64,000 bases of DNA from Palsa-1033 sp963735455 (GCA_963735455.1 CAVTKZ010000002.1:372001-436000); one strand, 5' to 3'. Numbered from the stretch's first letter, positions 44,566 through 54,108 are shown. The notes: generated by a model not told the origin, from the sequence alone. Program-made: numbers and translations.

Positions 44566-45240
44566 CTAGCGTTCGGCCGGGCGCCGGCCCACGAGCCACC
44601 AGGCCGCCGGGAAGACTGCGGCGGCGGCCAGGATCTTGAGGCCGTCCCCGAGCAGGAAGGGGGTCAGTCCCGCGGCGACCGCGGCGTTGATGTTCAGGCC
44701 GGTGGCCAGCATCAGCCAGGGCACCCCAAAGGCATAGATCACCAGGTTGCCGATGACGAAGGCGGCGACCGCGCCGACGACGTTGCGGTCCCAGCCCAGC
44801 TCGGCCAGCCGGCCGACGATCGCGGCGGCGACCACGAAGCCGATCAGGTAGCCACCGGTTGCGCCCAGGACGAGGTGGCCGTCGGTCGAGCCGATGATCC
44901 GCCCGATGCCCTGGGCGTGATCCGCGTAGACCGGCAGGAAGAAGCCGAGGACCACGTACAGCAACGCCGAGAAGCTGCCCCGCTTCGATCCGAGCGCCCC
45001 GCCGACGAGCAGCACGCCGAGTGTCTGGCCGGTGATCGGCACGGGACTCAGGGGCACAACGACCTGCGCCGTCAGGGCGATGAACACGGCGCCGGCCACC
45101 ATCAGGGCGATGTGCCGGGCGCGAGTGCTGATCCGCTCGCCGAGGGTGACCGGGACGAGGAAGTCACCGATCGTGATCCCCCGTTCGGCCGCGGGCAGGC
45201 GATTGAGGCGCGGGGTCACGATCACAGTCCTGGTCTCCAC
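44566..45240 (-). CDS. bioY: BioY biotin transporter component
   Basis: 224 aa, GTG start, six membrane helices. VPLSPVPITGQTLGVLLVGGALGSKRG is the diagnostic BioY segment around helix 2, and GYLIGFVVAAAIVG follows. BioY is the substrate-binding S-component of ECF-type biotin uptake and can work alone or with EcfAT. No ECF ATPase is nearby. A -10 TAGACT lies about 33 nt upstream (45273-45278). Confidence 0.94.
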   Translation of the reverse strand: METRTVIVTPRLNRLPAAERGITIGDFLVPVTLGERISTRARHIALMVAGAVFIALTAQVVVPLSPVPITGQTLGVLLVGGALGSKRGSFSALLYVVLGFFLPVYADHAQGIGRIIGSTDGHLVLGATGGYLIGFVVAAAIVGRLAELGWDRNVVGAVAAFVIGNLVIYAFGVPWLMLATGLNINAAVAAGLTPFLLGDGLKILAAAAVFPAAWWLVGRRPAER

Positions 45241-45272
45241 GCTGTCACCGGCCGGCGGCGACCTACCGCCCG

Positions 45273-45278
45273 AGTCTA
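45273..45278 (-). promoter_or_regulatory. -10 element for bioY
   Basis: Minus-strand TAGACT, giving a leader of roughly 26 nt before the GTG at 45240. No BirA-type palindrome was recognised. Confidence 0.45.
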
Positions 45279-45301
45279 GCAGGCGCCCGAAGCGAGGCGG
45301 C

Positions 45302-47887
45302 CTATTCGAACTGGACCGCGCGCACGATCGAGATCCGGCTGGCGAGCCGGGCCGGCTGGAACGCCGCCAGCATGGCGATCCCGATCCCGAATGCGGCGGC
45401 CAGGGCGATCGTCAGCCACGGAATCGTCGGCCCGCCGCCGGAGCTCGACAGGCCCGCGACGCCACCCAGGGCAACGCCCAGGATCACCCCCGACAGGCAG
45501 CCCAGGAAGGCGCCGGCGACGCCCATCGTGCCGGCCTCCACGACCACCATTCGCCAGACCTGGCGGCGGGTCATCCCGGCGGCGCGCAGGATCCCGATCT
45601 CGCGAACCCGCTCGTAGACGTTCATCGTCAGGGTGTTGACGATCCCCAGCCCGGCGATCAGGACCGCCAGCAGGGCCAGCCCGTCGAACAGGTTGAACAG
45701 CCGGCCGTAGGCGTCGTTGATCGCGCTCTCGATCCCCGCCAGGGGCGTCGGCTCGAGGGCCAGGCCGGCTGCGACCGCGGCCAGCGCCGGACCGGCGCTG
45801 GCAGCCTGGCCCGGGGCAAAGCGGACGGCGAAAGCGTCGGCTCCGAGGACTCCGAAGTGGCTGGTGGCGTCCGACCAGCCGATCAGGACGGACTCGCCCG
45901 ATTGGCCGGGCAGGCCCCGGGCGATCACGCCCACGATTCGCTCATTGACCGCCTCACCGCCACCGATCGGCAGCTGCAGCGTATCGCCGACCTGCAGGCC
46001 GAACTCGGCGGCCACCGCCTGGGGCACGATTGTCGACCCGCCGCCGTCCAGCGCGGCGAGCGCGGCCCGCCGGTCACCTGAGACGAAGGTCAGCCGGCCA
46101 TCGGTTGCCAGGTCGCGTCCGGCGACTGCCGCCGCGTCGAGGCGCACGCCGCGAAACGCGACGCCGAAGCGGGCGATCGGGCTGACCTGGGCGACACCGG
46201 CGACCGCGGCCAGCTGCTGGGCCACGCCTTCGTTCGCGGCGATCGGCCGGATCGAGGTCGCCACCAGGTCGCCCGGGATCACGTCGGTCAGCCACGCCGT
46301 CGTTGCGGCATGGGCGCTGCCGGCCAGGCCGCCGAGGGCCACGATCATCGCCAGGCCGATCGTCAGCGCACCAACCGTCAAGGCCGTCCGCTTCCGGTCG
46401 CGGGCCAGCGATCCGCGTGACAGACGGGCCTCGGCCGGCAGGAAGATCGTGAACGGTAGGCTGGCCAGGCGCCCCAGTGGGCCCAGGATCAGCGGGGTCA
46501 GGAGGGTGACCACCAGGAGCACGCCGTAGACGAACAGCGGCCGGCCGAGGCCGGCCCCGTCCGCGCCCCTGGCGGCCAGGCCAAACGGTCCGAGGGCAAG
46601 CGGCCACAGCGCCAGCCCGGCCACGCCGACCGTGACGACGACCGCCACCAGCCAGCGCAGCTGGCCGACGGCCGAGCGGCGACCGGCATAGGCCGGCCGG
46701 AGGGCCTCGATCGGCGAGACCCGGCCGGCCTGGATTGCCGGTTCGAGGGCCGCGGCCAGGGTCACCATGATTCCGACCAGCGCGGCGAGCCCCACGCCGA
46801 GGGGCGGCACGGCCGGTCCATCGATCGGGACCCCCTGGTCGCCCAGCGAGCCGACGGTCCGGGCGATGAGGATCGACAGGCCGAAGCCCAGGACCAGCCC
46901 CAGGAGCGAGCCGACGATCCCCAGGATCAGGGCCTGGACCAGGACCAGCCGGTGGACCTGCTGGCGGGTGGTCCCGGCCGCCCGCAGCAGGCCGATCTCC
47001 CGGACCCGTTCGGAGAGCGTCATCGACAGGGTGTTGAAGATCAGGAAGGCGCCCCCGAACAGGGTCACCGCGGCGATCAGGGCGGTGAGGGCCTGGAAGC
47101 CGACGGTCGAGCTGCGCAGCGAGGCTGCCAGGTCCGCCCGATCCGAGAGGACGTACGGCTCGAAGGTCAGGTCCTGGTCGAGAGCCGCGCTGACCGTGTC
47201 CGTGGTCCCGCCGTCGGCCAGCTCGATGTCGACCCAGCTCGCGCCCCGGCTGCCGAAGAGGGCCGAGCTGCCGGCCAGCGGGACGACCACGGCCCGGCCG
47301 GCCACGGTCGGATCCGGGCCCCCGCCGGAGAGCAGGCCGGCGATCCGGTAGGGCACTGGGCCGTTGGTCCCCAACAGGGTCAAGGTATCGCCGACTCCCA
47401 GCCCCAGGTCGGTGGCGAGCCGCTGGGGCACGAGCGCATCGGTCGCACTGGCCAGGTCGAGTCCCTGGCCCGACGCGAGGAGCAGCTGGTGGATGCCCGT
47501 GGTCGAGCCATCGATCGTCGGGTCGATCCCGATCACGGTGACCGGCGCCGCATACGCCCCGGCCGTCGAATTGGGCGTCGACAGCGCGTCGCGCTGGAGG
47601 TACGTCCGCTGCTCGAGGACCGGCGCGGCGAGGGCCACGCCCGGCGTCGACCGAATGGCCTGCACGCTGGCGGCTGACAGGCCCTGCTCCTCGAAGGCGC
47701 CGACCCGCAGGTCGGACCGACCCATCACGTCGTCCACCGTCCGCCCGACGCCGGCCTCGATGCCCGCATCGGTGGCCAGGGCCGCGAACAGGACGGCCAC
47801 ACCCAGGGCGATCCCGACGACGGACAAGGCCGTCCTGAGGGGACGCGCCCGCAGGCTGCGCCAGGCGAACCGGCCGAGACCGTTCAT
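45302..47887 (-). CDS. FtsX-family ABC transporter permease (two FtsX domains)
   Basis: 861 aa. An N-terminal membrane span (SVVGIALGVAVLFAALATDA) and an extracytoplasmic domain are followed by a first FtsX domain (TLSMTLSERVREIGLLRAAG) and, at the C-terminus, a second (TLTMNVYERVREIGILRAAG). The duplicated architecture is that of LolCE/MacB-like macro-exporters for lipids, lipoproteins or peptides. The ATPase gene lies directly upstream on the same strand, with the CAP-domain protein gene before it. Confidence 0.92.
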   Translation of the reverse strand: MNGLGRFAWRSLRARPLRTALSVVGIALGVAVLFAALATDAGIEAGVGRTVDDVMGRSDLRVGAFEEQGLSAASVQAIRSTPGVALAAPVLEQRTYLQRDALSTPNSTAGAYAAPVTVIGIDPTIDGSTTGIHQLLLASGQGLDLASATDALVPQRLATDLGLGVGDTLTLLGTNGPVPYRIAGLLSGGGPDPTVAGRAVVVPLAGSSALFGSRGASWVDIELADGGTTDTVSAALDQDLTFEPYVLSDRADLAASLRSSTVGFQALTALIAAVTLFGGAFLIFNTLSMTLSERVREIGLLRAAGTTRQQVHRLVLVQALILGIVGSLLGLVLGFGLSILIARTVGSLGDQGVPIDGPAVPPLGVGLAALVGIMVTLAAALEPAIQAGRVSPIEALRPAYAGRRSAVGQLRWLVAVVVTVGVAGLALWPLALGPFGLAARGADGAGLGRPLFVYGVLLVVTLLTPLILGPLGRLASLPFTIFLPAEARLSRGSLARDRKRTALTVGALTIGLAMIVALGGLAGSAHAATTAWLTDVIPGDLVATSIRPIAANEGVAQQLAAVAGVAQVSPIARFGVAFRGVRLDAAAVAGRDLATDGRLTFVSGDRRAALAALDGGGSTIVPQAVAAEFGLQVGDTLQLPIGGGEAVNERIVGVIARGLPGQSGESVLIGWSDATSHFGVLGADAFAVRFAPGQAASAGPALAAVAAGLALEPTPLAGIESAINDAYGRLFNLFDGLALLAVLIAGLGIVNTLTMNVYERVREIGILRAAGMTRRQVWRMVVVEAGTMGVAGAFLGCLSGVILGVALGGVAGLSSSGGGPTIPWLTIALAAAFGIGIAMLAAFQPARLASRISIVRAVQFE

Positions 47888-47928
47888 CGGCGGCCGTTCA
47901 TGGTTGGCGGCTCACGATCGTCGGCCCA

Positions 47929-48690
47929 CTACAGCCCGAGCTGGGCGAGCCGGGCGATCAGCGGGGCGGCGGAATGGTCGGCCCGCCGGCCGAGCACGAT
48001 CTCGTCCCGGATCAGCCCATCCTGGATCACCTCGACCCGGTCGGCGTAGGCCGCGGCCTTCGCGTCATGGGTCACCAGCACGATCGTCTGGCCGCGCTCG
48101 GCGCACGATCGCCAGAGGGCCTCCAGGATCTCGCCGCCGGTCGTGAAGTCGAGGTTGCCGGTCGGCTCGTCGGCCAGCACGATCGCCGGTCAATTCACCA
48201 GTGCCCGGGCGATCGCGACACGTTGCTGCTCGCCGGCCGAGAGCTGGTCGGGCCGATGATGCTGCTTGCCGCGCAGGTCGACCAGCTCGAAGACATCCCG
48301 GATCCGGTCGGCGGCCTCGCCCCGGCGGGGGTCCTGGCCGGCGATCGTGAACGGCAGGCCAACGTTCTCGACGGCATCGAGGAGCGGGATCAGGTTGAAG
48401 AACTGGAAGACGAAGCCGGTCTGGTCGCGCCGCAGGCGGGTCGCGTCGTTGTCGTTGAGGCCGCTGATCGTCTCGCCGCCCAGGATCACCTCGCCGCTGG
48501 TCGGCCGGTCCAGGCCACCCAGGAGGTGGAGCAGGGTGCTCTTGCCCGATCCGCTGGCGCCCATCAGGGCCACGAACTCGCCGGGCTGGACGGTCAGCGA
48601 CACGCCGCGCAGGGCATCGACCGTCGTCGCGCCCAGGGCATAGCGCTTGGTCAGGCCGCGCGCTTCAAGGATCGGTTGCGTCAGGAGCAT
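47929..48690 (-). CDS. LolD/MacB-type ABC transporter ATPase with an in-frame TGA
   Basis: Walker A GASGSGKST, signature LSAGEQQRVAIARAL, Walker B IVLADEPTGNLD and the switch His in LVTHDAKAA are all in one frame. A TGA at 48190-48192 interrupts it between ARALVN and PAIVLADEP, just before Walker B. The usual residue there is Asp or Arg. A C-to-T change in CGA, or a pair of compensating indels around GAC, would explain it. As written, the protein would stop after 166 residues and be inactive. Partner of the FtsX permease downstream. Confidence 0.85.
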
Positions 48691-48701
48691 GGCGGGCGCC
48701 G

Positions 48702-49523
48702 TCAGTTGCCAAAGAACAGGCCGGCAATGCCCGCTGCGATCGACTCGAGGAGACCCGGTCCGCCGGCTGGGTCGATGACCCGCAGGGAGCTGCCCGCGGC
48801 CACGGCGACTTCACCCGAGGGAGTGGGCGTGGGCTCGGTGGTCGAGCCGGGCGGCGTGTCGAGGGGTGCCGTCGGGACCTCGGTCGGTGTCGGAGTAGGT
48901 GCCGGGGCCGGCGTTGCGGCGGGCGCCACCTTTGGCTTGGACTTGGCCGGAGCCGGCTTGGGGGTTGCCTTTGGCTTCGGCTTGGGTGCCGGCTTGGTCG
49001 TCACGCTGCCGCACTTGTCGGCGAAGACCACCGCCCACATCTTCTTGCCGTCGGGGCCCTTGTAGGCGCCGATCCCGATCGAATCCCACGCCGGGCCGAG
49101 GATGTTGGAGCGGTGGTCGGGCGAGTTCATGAACATCGTCTGGATCTCGGTGGTGGCCTGGTCGTCCGGGTAGTTGTTCCAGCCGATGTTCTCGCCGGCC
49201 AAGTTGTAGCAATAGCCGGCGCTGCTCATCACGTCGAAGACGGTGTGCCCGTCAGGTGGAATCTGGTGGGCGAAGTAGTCCCGGACGATCATGTCCTTGG
49301 CCCGCGCCCGGGCGAACGACGCCAGCTGGCTATCCCAATGGAGCGCCTTGCGGCCGGCAGCGGCGCGGGCCTGGTTCGTCAGCTGGAAGAGCTGCTGCTC
49401 CGAGGTCGAGCTGAAGGCATTCGGCCCCCACGCGAAGGCAGTCACGGGCAGCAGCAAGGCCAGCATGCCGGCCAGCACGACCGATGCGACCGGGAGCCTG
49501 ACCTTGGGGCGGGTCGAGAGCAC
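48702..49523 (-). CDS. Secreted CAP-domain (SCP/YkwD-like) protein
   Basis: 273 aa from the GTG at 49523, 8 nt after GAGGA. A signal peptide (residues 1-31) precedes a CAP domain: LTNQARAAAGRKALHWD, ARAKDMIVRDYFAH (His), GENIGWNN (Glu) and SPDHRSNILGP (His) are all present. A Pro/Thr/Lys-rich linker (residues 175-235) and a C-terminal hydrophobic helix (SIAAGIAGLFFG) suggest surface attachment. It lies 11 nt before the ABC ATPase gene. CAP proteins of this type have poorly defined roles in the envelope. Confidence 0.9.
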   Translation of the reverse strand: MLSTRPKVRLPVASVVLAGMLALLLPVTAFAWGPNAFSSTSEQQLFQLTNQARAAAGRKALHWDSQLASFARARAKDMIVRDYFAHQIPPDGHTVFDVMSSAGYCYNLAGENIGWNNYPDDQATTEIQTMFMNSPDHRSNILGPAWDSIGIGAYKGPDGKKMWAVVFADKCGSVTTKPAPKPKPKATPKPAPAKSKPKVAPAATPAPAPTPTPTEVPTAPLDTPPGSTTEPTPTPSGEVAVAAGSSLRVIDPAGGPGLLESIAAGIAGLFFGN

Positions 49524-49697
49524 GATTCGGGTCCTCGAGGTTCGAGCCGCGGCTGGGGCCTGCGACAAACCCGACCCTACGTCCGGCGTGCTCGATTCGG
49601 GACCCGCGCGATCGTCCGGGGGGCCTCGAACTGGGGTACCGGTCGGGATCCGCCCGCCGTTCCTCGATTCGAACGCCGAGGCCCGCCCCGGGCCGGT

Positions 49698-49726
49698 TTG
49701 ACAGGACCCCCGGGCGAGCGCACCGT
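49698..49726 (+). promoter_or_regulatory. Predicted promoter of the glycosyltransferase gene
   Basis: TTGACA (49698-49703), 17-nt spacer, weak -10 CACCGT (49721-49726). Transcription would start about 49733, after the GTG at 49725, and an AGGAG lies at 49740-49744. Confidence 0.45.
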
Positions 49727-50912
49727 GGGGAAGAGCCCCAGGAGCGTTCTGATCCGAATCGCCTTTGCCTCTTCCTACCCGCCCCGACGGTGCGGCATTG
49801 CCACCTATACCAGTGATCTGGGTCGGGCCAGCGGCAATCGCGAGATCATTGCCCTCACCCCGCCCGACCACGAGACGCCCTACCCGACCGAGGTCCACCA
49901 CCGGATCCGGCGCGACGTCGTCGAGGATTACTCACGGGTTGCCCGTACCCTGGCAGGCTGCCGGGTAGACGTGGTCTCGATCCAGTTCGACCCGACGATC
50001 TGGGGTGGCGCCGACGGCGAGTTCGTGCTCGATTTCGTCCACGCCCTGCACCTCCCGGCGGTCACCACGATGCACGCGATCGCCCGCCGGCCGACGCCCG
50101 CCCAGCGGCGAGTGATCGCCGAGCTGGCCGAGGCCAGCGCAGCGACGGTCGTGATGTCCCAGGTCGCGGCCGGGCTCCTGGCGAAGGCCTATGGGATCGA
50201 TCCCGGGCGGATCGACGTGATCCCCCACGGCGTTCCGGACCTGCCCGTGGTCGAGCCGGCCAGGGCCAAGGCCAGCCTCGGCCTGGGGGATGGTCCATTC
50301 CTGCTCAGCTTCGGGCTGCTCGGCCCGGGCAAGGGCTTCGAGCTGGCGATCGCGGCGATGCCCGCCGTCGTCGCGGCCGTGCCCGGCGCCCGCTATGTGA
50401 TCCTCGGCCCGACCCATCCCGACCTGATCCGGCAGGAAGGCGAGGCCTACCGGCGAGCCCTCCAGGACCAGATCAAGAAGCTCGGCCTGTCAGCCCAGGT
50501 CGAGCTCGTTGATCGCTTCGTCGGACGGACCGAGCTCGGTCGCTGGCTGCAGGCTGCCGACATCGTGGTCACGCCCTACCCCAACATCGAGCAGGCCGTC
50601 TCGGGCACCCTGGCCCACGCCATGGGCGCCGGCAAGCCGATCGTCTCGACCCCCTTCGCCCATGCCTCGGAGCTGCTCGCCGGCGGTCGGGGCGTCCTGG
50701 CCAAGGCCGAACCCGAGGCGCTCGGCTCGGCGCTCATCAGCTTGCTCCGCGATCCCGCAAAGCGGACCCTGATGGGTGGCCGGGCGCACGCCTACAGCCG
50801 GGCGATGCTCTGGCCAGGTGTCGGCCAGCGCTACGGCGAGCTCTTCGAGCGGGTGGCCCGGACCCCGGGACGACCCGTCGGCCGGCCGATTCTCGAGCCA
50901 GCCCGAGCCTGA
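49725..50912 (+). CDS. Group 1 glycosyltransferase (GT4-type)
   Basis: 395 aa from the GTG at 49725; if the promoter above is right, translation would begin at a CTG at 49749 (LIRIAFASSYPPRRCG), just after AGGAG. The GT-B fold is clear: PPRRCGIATYTSDL at the N-terminus, RIDVIPHGVPDLP, FLLSFGLLGPGKGFELAIAA, ELVDRFVGRTELGRWLQAADIVVTP and a Gly/Glu-rich acceptor-domain motif ending in EAL. It transfers a sugar from a nucleotide donor, as in trehalose or mannosyl transferases. Acceptor unknown. Confidence 0.88.
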   Translation: MGKSPRSVLIRIAFASSYPPRRCGIATYTSDLGRASGNREIIALTPPDHETPYPTEVHHRIRRDVVEDYSRVARTLAGCRVDVVSIQFDPTIWGGADGEFVLDFVHALHLPAVTTMHAIARRPTPAQRRVIAELAEASAATVVMSQVAAGLLAKAYGIDPGRIDVIPHGVPDLPVVEPARAKASLGLGDGPFLLSFGLLGPGKGFELAIAAMPAVVAAVPGARYVILGPTHPDLIRQEGEAYRRALQDQIKKLGLSAQVELVDRFVGRTELGRWLQAADIVVTPYPNIEQAVSGTLAHAMGAGKPIVSTPFAHASELLAGGRGVLAKAEPEALGSALISLLRDPAKRTLMGGRAHAYSRAMLWPGVGQRYGELFERVARTPGRPVGRPILEPARA

Positions 50913-50919
50913 TCCGGGC

Positions 50920-50925
50920 TATACT
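50920..50925 (+). promoter_or_regulatory. -10 element for tRNA-His
   Basis: TATACT, about 42 nt before the mature tRNA 5' end. No convincing -35. Confidence 0.4.
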
Positions 50926-50966
50926 CCCGGTCGCCCGTCCGACCAGGGGGCCTGTTCGGCGGCCTT

Positions 50967-51043
50967 GGTGGCCTTAGCTCAATCGGCAGAGCAGCGGATT
51001 GTGGTTCCGCAGGTTACGGGTTCGATTCCCGTAGGCCACCCCA
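50967..51043 (+). tRNA. tRNA-His (anticodon GTG)
   Basis: Acceptor stem GTGGCCT/AGGCCAC, D-arm, anticodon stem GCGGA/TCCGC with loop TTGTGGT (anticodon GTG), variable loop and T-arm ending GGGTTCGATTCCC. The extra G at position -1 (50967), opposite C73 (51040), is specific to histidine tRNA. CCA is encoded (51041-51043). Confidence 0.97.
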
Positions 51044-51065
51044 ACTTGTCCACGCCGGTCGAACG

Positions 51066-51683
51066 CTAGGCGCGGACCGCCCGGCTCAGGCTGCGGTACG
51101 ACTCACCCAGCAGGCGGGCCACCTCGGGCCAGTAGGCAGCGCCCTCGCCCTTCGGTCCATCCGGATCGGCCGATGCGCCGCGATCACGGACCTCGGCGGC
51201 CACTCCCCGCAGGCGCCCCGCCTCACTGACCGACGCAAGGGGCACGTTGTAGAGCGCGGCGTAGAGCCGGGCGATCGACTCGCCGGCGGCCGTGCCGGCA
51301 GGCAGGCCGATCTCACGCCGGACGACCCACCAGCGCAGCTCCTCGCGGGCGACCGTGTCGAGATCGACCGTCGCCGGCAGGCCGAGGGCGTGGTAGCCGC
51401 GGGCGACGTCGGGCGCGAAGCGCTCGTAGTCGCCCGTCGATCGGGCGAAGCCGACGGCGGCCCTTGTCAGCAGGCCGGCGGCGTAGATCGCCCGCAGCCA
51501 GGAGATCCGGGCCTGCTCGCGCAGGGCCAGGACCAGGGTCCCGAAGAGGCGGGCCGGCTGGCGCCGGTAGTAGGCCTTCCACATTCGCAGCTCGAGCAGG
51601 GCCAGCCGGTCCGGCTCGAAGTCCGTGCCCCAGCGGGCCGTTGGCGCTTTCGTTTGCTGATCGACGGCTACCACTCCACCCAC
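51066..51683 (-). CDS. Conserved-looking hypothetical protein
   Basis: 205 aa, GTG start after GGAGG. Rich in Arg, Ala and Leu with aromatic clusters (RMWKAYYRRQPARLFG, REELRWWVVRREIGLP), predicted mostly helical, with no membrane span and no catalytic motif. Composition matches a real gene with strong third-position GC. I do not recognise the family. It is divergent from the DUF2236 oxygenase gene, and the two starts are 41 bp apart. Confidence 0.65.
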   Translation of the reverse strand: MGGVVAVDQQTKAPTARWGTDFEPDRLALLELRMWKAYYRRQPARLFGTLVLALREQARISWLRAIYAAGLLTRAAVGFARSTGDYERFAPDVARGYHALGLPATVDLDTVAREELRWWVVRREIGLPAGTAAGESIARLYAALYNVPLASVSEAGRLRGVAAEVRDRGASADPDGPKGEGAAYWPEVARLLGESYRSLSRAVRA

Positions 51684-51711
51684 CTCCAGCGATCCCCTGA
51701 CCGGTCACGGC

Positions 51712-51717
51712 TACGAT
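51712..51717 (+). promoter_or_regulatory. -10 element of a leaderless promoter for the DUF2236 gene
   Basis: TACGAT ends 7 nt before the ATG at 51725. It overlaps the upstream in-frame ATG at 51716, which therefore cannot be the start. Confidence 0.6.
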
Positions 51718-51724
51718 GCCACCG

Positions 51725-52639
51725 ATGCTTGATCGTCGTTCCGCTCTAGCCACTCCTGCCGTCGCCGATCCGCTCGACGGCGAGGCCCGGATCAATGCCC
51801 GGGGCCTGTTCGGTCCGCGCAGCGAAGCGTGGCGACTGAATCGGGAGGCGACCCTGTTGCTCGGGGCCGGTCCCCGGGCGCTGCTGATGCAGATCGCCCA
51901 CCCGCTGGTGGCCGAGGGCGTGGCCCAGCACAGCCGCTTCCGGGAGGATCCCTGGCGACGCCTGCGGGCCACGCTCCGGAGCTATCTCACGATCATCTAC
52001 GGCTCGACGGCCGAGGCGCGGGCCGAGATCGCCCGGCTCAACCGATTTCACCGCAGCGTCAGGGGCCCGGTCAGCGACCCGGCCGCGGCTCGAGCACTGG
52101 GACCGGCCTATGACGCCCGCGATCCGGAGCTCTCGCTGTGGGTCCACGCCACCCTGATCGACGCGACCCTGGTCGCCAACGAGCGCTGGATCGGACATCT
52201 CGGCCGCGACCGGCGCGCGGGCTTCTACGCTGAGTCGCTGCCGATCGGGCGGGCCTTCGGCGTGCCCGCCGGCATCTTGCCGCCGGACATTGACGCCTTC
52301 GATGCATACCTGGCCCGGATGGTGGGGCCTGAGGGGCCGGTCCAGGTCGGGCCGCTCGCCCGGGACCTGGCCGAGGTGATCCTGCGCCCGCCACTGGGCC
52401 CGCTCCATCCGCTCCTGGCCCCGGTCCCGGCGAGCCTCTATGCCTGGACGATGTGGCCGGCGATCGAGCTCCTGCCCGAGCGGATCCGGCAGGGCTATGG
52501 CTTGACGGGTGGCCGCCGCGAACGGCTCGTCTCGGCCTGGCTGACCACCGGCTACCGCGCCTGGCGGCCGATCCTGCCGATCGGCCTGCGGACGATGCCC
52601 TGGGCGCTCAAGGCCGACCTGCGCGTCGCGCCGTGGTGA
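51725..52639 (+). CDS. DUF2236 / MpaB-like oxygenase
   Basis: 304 aa. LLLGAGPRALLMQIAHPLVAEGVAQHS near residue 40 and the His-rich helix core (RFHRSVRG, LWVHATLIDATLV) are the hallmarks of the latex-clearing-protein/MpaB family, in which a buried haem is bound by conserved His. Known members cleave polyisoprene or use haem for oxygenation, but most are uncharacterised. Its last bases overlap the start of the FGGY kinase (GTGA). Confidence 0.88.
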   Translation: MLDRRSALATPAVADPLDGEARINARGLFGPRSEAWRLNREATLLLGAGPRALLMQIAHPLVAEGVAQHSRFREDPWRRLRATLRSYLTIIYGSTAEARAEIARLNRFHRSVRGPVSDPAAARALGPAYDARDPELSLWVHATLIDATLVANERWIGHLGRDRRAGFYAESLPIGRAFGVPAGILPPDIDAFDAYLARMVGPEGPVQVGPLARDLAEVILRPPLGPLHPLLAPVPASLYAWTMWPAIELLPERIRQGYGLTGGRRERLVSAWLTTGYRAWRPILPIGLRTMPWALKADLRVAPW

Positions 52640-54108
52640 GCGCCGGATCCGAACCCCTTGTCCTGGCCATCGACCTGGGCACGACCGAGGTCAAGACGGG
52701 CCTGCTCACGATCGACGGCCGGCTCGTGGGACTGGCCCGGGCCGGCTATCCGACGACGCGTTCGGAGCATGGCCTGGCCGAGCAGGATCCGGCGACTTGG
52801 TGGGCGGCGATCGCCCGGACCACGCGCGAGCTGTTGGCCGACCGGTCCTCCCCGACAGCCGGTGGTGGACCGGCGCCCCGAATCGTCGCGATCTGCTGCG
52901 TCGGACAGGGCCCGACCCTGGTCCCGGTCGATGCGGCCGGCCAGGCCAGCGGTCCGGCGGTGACCTGGCTCGACACGCGGGCGGCCGCGGAGGTCGATGA
53001 GCTGGCGGCCCTGACCGGCCGGTTCAGCTGGGAGCTGGGCGTCCTGCCGGCGGCCCTCCACCTCGAGCGCCACGACCCGGCGGCCCTCGGCGCTGTTCGC
53101 TGGTACCTGAACGCGTGGGAGGCGATCGCCTGCCGAATGACCGGGATCGCCACCGAGACCCGGCTGGCGGGCCAGCTCCGGGCAAATCCCGCTGACGTGG
53201 CCGGCTCAGGCATTCGGGTCGAGCGCCTGCCGCCGGTGACCGAGGCCGGCCGGCCGCTGGGCGAGCTGCTCCCCGGTCCAGCGGCCGACCTGGGCCTGCT
53301 GCCGGGCACGCCGGTCGTGGCCGGGATGGTCGACGCCTACGCCAGCTTCTTCGGCGCCGGGCTGCTGGCGCCGGGCGACGCGGTGGACACCGGAGGCACC
53401 TCGGGTGGCTTTGCCGTCTACGCCGATCGAGCGCTGGCCGTCCCCGGATCGTTCTGCGCCCCAGCGCCGATCGCCGGGCTGTGGGTCCTGGGCGGGGCCA
53501 TGAACGCGACCGGCAAGGCGCTTGACTGGTTTGCCGGGATCGCCGGCGACGACATTGCGATCGACACGCTGCTGGCGGAGGCCGGCGCGACTGCGCCCGG
53601 CTCGGCCGGCCTGGTCTTCCTGCCCTACCTCGCTGGCGAGCGCTCGCCGATCTGGGATCCACTCGCCCGGGGTGCCTTCTTCGGGCTGACCCTGGGTCAC
53701 GGCCGGGGCCACCTGGCCCGAGCGGTCGTCGAGGCCGCCGCCCTCGCCTTGCGCCAGGTGATCGGTCCGATCGTCGCCGCCGGGGCCACGGTCAACGAGC
53801 TCCGGGTGAGCGGGGGCCCGGCCCAGAGCGCAGCCTGGAATCAGCTCAAGGCCGATGTCACCGGCCTGGTGGTGGCCGTGCCCCGGGTCGCGGAGACCGC
53901 CGTGATGGGTGCGGCGATCGTGGCCGCCGGCGGGACTGGCGCCTATCCCGACCTGGCCGCGGCCACCCGCGCGATGGTCGCGATCGATCGGCGCCTGGCG
54001 CCGAATCCGGCCAGTCGGGCGGTCTATGACGCGGCCTTCGCGACCTACGTCGAGCTCTATCCGGCCCTGGCCGATGCCTTCCATCGGCTGAGCGGGTTCG
54101 ACGCCTGA
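52636..54108 (+). CDS. FGGY-family carbohydrate kinase
   Basis: 490 aa, GTG start overlapping the previous stop. LAIDLGTTEVKTGLL is the ATPase-fold phosphate loop, TWLDTRAAAEV the substrate segment, and FLPYLAGERSPIWDPLARGAFFGLTLGHGRGHL the FGGY signature region; VSGGPAQSAAWNQLKADV is near the C-terminus. It phosphorylates a sugar or polyol, with xylulokinase-like features (GERSPIWDP), but the substrate is uncertain. The FMN riboswitch unit starts about 100 nt downstream. Confidence 0.92.
   Translation: MSAGSEPLVLAIDLGTTEVKTGLLTIDGRLVGLARAGYPTTRSEHGLAEQDPATWWAAIARTTRELLADRSSPTAGGGPAPRIVAICCVGQGPTLVPVDAAGQASGPAVTWLDTRAAAEVDELAALTGRFSWELGVLPAALHLERHDPAALGAVRWYLNAWEAIACRMTGIATETRLAGQLRANPADVAGSGIRVERLPPVTEAGRPLGELLPGPAADLGLLPGTPVVAGMVDAYASFFGAGLLAPGDAVDTGGTSGGFAVYADRALAVPGSFCAPAPIAGLWVLGGAMNATGKALDWFAGIAGDDIAIDTLLAEAGATAPGSAGLVFLPYLAGERSPIWDPLARGAFFGLTLGHGRGHLARAVVEAAALALRQVIGPIVAAGATVNELRVSGGPAQSAAWNQLKADVTGLVVAVPRVAETAVMGAAIVAAGGTGAYPDLAAATRAMVAIDRRLAPNPASRAVYDAAFATYVELYPALADAFHRLSGFDA

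Noticed and set aside
48190..48192. Reassignment of TGA as a sense codon
   Set aside because: Many well-supported genes here end in TGA (for example msrA, nrdJ and the corrected uppS), so a code change is not credible.
49113..49724. N-terminal extension of the glycosyltransferase
   Set aside because: It is antisense to the CAP-domain gene, and a TTGACA promoter lies inside it.
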